DNA of 64,000 nucleotides, taken from positions 97,033,474-97,097,473 of the forward strand of contig OZ038384.1 of NCBI GenBank assembly GCA_964036045.1. Reading direction: 5' to 3'. The position numbers and the translations under genes are program-made. Below, piece after piece: positions 63,126 through 64,000 of the stretch. The notes under the pieces were generated by a model that saw only the letters and a list, made by a program, of their open reading frames with translations, had not been told where the DNA came from and did no database searches. Numbering within the stretch: position 1 is the stretch's first letter; each line of letters opens with the position of its first letter. Source of the DNA: Eutreptiella sp. 'Long Island Sound 2002' (Eukaryota > Euglenozoa > Euglenophyceae > Eutreptiales > Eutreptiaceae).

Positions 63126-64000
63126 CTCCAATGCGCCGTGACATCGTTGTATGAACAGTGTTTTAGTAAACCTTCTGACCAAAGGTCAGGGTGCAGCAAT
63201 ATTTCCAATGAAGAGCACAAATCTTCAAAGGCTGAAAAAAATGGAAAATGGAATTTGCAAGGTGTGAATCGTGAAGCTTAGCGAAGGCGCCAGCAAATAC
63301 GAAAGTCAAATCGCTAAAATTTGACATAAGAATGTTAGAAATCATCAAATCCTTTCCAAAAGTTTTACTCGCAGGTAAGCGCAACTGAGCCGCGACTAAT
63401 CAGACAAAGGCGGAAACACAACGGCACACAAAAACAAAGGTGTGAACCATGTTTTCGAAAGCTGTTAAGCAAAATTTTTAGCCAGTTGCTTTTAAATTTT
63501 TATACACCACAGAGAATAAGAAAGAAGAACAGCGCGGGCCAAACAAACGGCCCGCCGTTCAGGTGTGTTCATGTCATGCCAGATGCCTGCATTTTGCTTG
63601 TGTTGTTTGTTTTGTTAAAAGGGTAGGGCTGTCCTTGTTGTGCCGTGTGGGGCCTGGGTATTCACCTTCTTCTCTTCTGCGCAGGAGTACAAACAGATGA
63701 GAGGTATACAAGACGAATGGAGCACTCGGCGCGCACGTACGGTTAAATGGGACGTTGTGCCCGCCATGCATGTGCCTAGTCCGCTAGGTCACTCGTTGTT
63801 GTGTTTCTTTATGCGCTCGGCCACACTCGCCGCCTTTTCTTTATTCATAGGTCAAAGTGAGTTTGCCAGAACCATGATGAGTGTGAGTCACGATACGTCT
63901 AATTAACATCAAATTTGGTCGTGTTATGATATTCCGCCACACGCAACAGTTATTCCACTAGATGTAAGTAGAATTTTATACGTCTACCGGAATGTTATAT
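63126..64000. other. A/T-richer right flank, no gene called
   Basis: A possible acceptor (CTTCTCTTCTGCGCAG, 63,669-63,684) precedes EYKQMRGIQDEWSTRRA, which could be a short exon. Nothing else supports a gene before the window ends. Confidence 0.4.

Noticed and set aside
63684-63906. Exon after CTTCTGCGCAG
   Set aside because: Only one splice signal and a short peptide. No partner exon in the window.

Overview
The window is nuclear DNA of a eukaryote. It has GT-AG introns with consistent phase, interstitial CCCTAA (TTAGGG-type) repeats, eukaryotic transposon families and no bacterial operon features. Green-algal-style Ser-Pro linkers next to LCCL domains, a DIRS-type retroelement and many long poly-C/poly-G runs would fit a unicellular alga, perhaps a prasinophyte-like chlorophyte. 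I cannot name the species from sequence alone. Most of the window is repeat or mobile DNA, and only two stretches look like ordinary host genes.

Layout. 0.4-12.25 kb: a satellite of about 52 bp units, each a 16-bp perfect hairpin arm pair around GGGG, with higher-order duplications of 1,945 and 1,102 bp. 12.3-20.4 kb: a candidate DNA transposon whose products are an OTU-like cysteine protease candidate, a ubiquitin-specific protease (USP) split by a frame change at a C11 run, and a hAT-like transposase that carries the USP His box at its N-terminus and a SAP-like domain at its C-terminus. 20.4-26 kb: GC-rich sequence of uncertain coding status, a short inverted-repeat element in a TA microsatellite, and a tRNA-Arg(UCU)-like relic. 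26.2-30.4 kb: a phase-consistent multi-exon gene of unknown function.

31.2-43.5 kb: a Penelope-type reverse transcriptase relic split by a 10.15 kb element bounded by 115-bp direct repeats. That element holds gag, a truncated tyrosine recombinase and a DIRS-like RT/RNase H. Between the last two lies about 4.8 kb of tandem 1.15 kb repeats with telomere-like repeats set between 13-bp inverted arms. One repeat monomer contains an 806-bp TIR element with a 5-bp target duplication.

43.5-53.6 kb: mostly unrecognised DNA, including an 85-bp minisatellite. That minisatellite shares its core with a dispersed repeat found at 36, 52 and 61-62 kb. 53.6-59.8 kb: a secreted or membrane LCCL-domain gene split by a 4.1 kb insertion with an 11-15 bp target duplication and a short A tail. 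59.8-64 kb: a 329-bp tandem repeat, the dispersed repeat again, a small acidic or cysteine-containing reading frame and a tRNA-like relic.

Overall this looks like a layered retro/DNA-transposon graveyard in which several insertions can be dated relative to one another because the interrupted reading frames remain readable. The most unusual content is the transposon with deubiquitinase-like domains.
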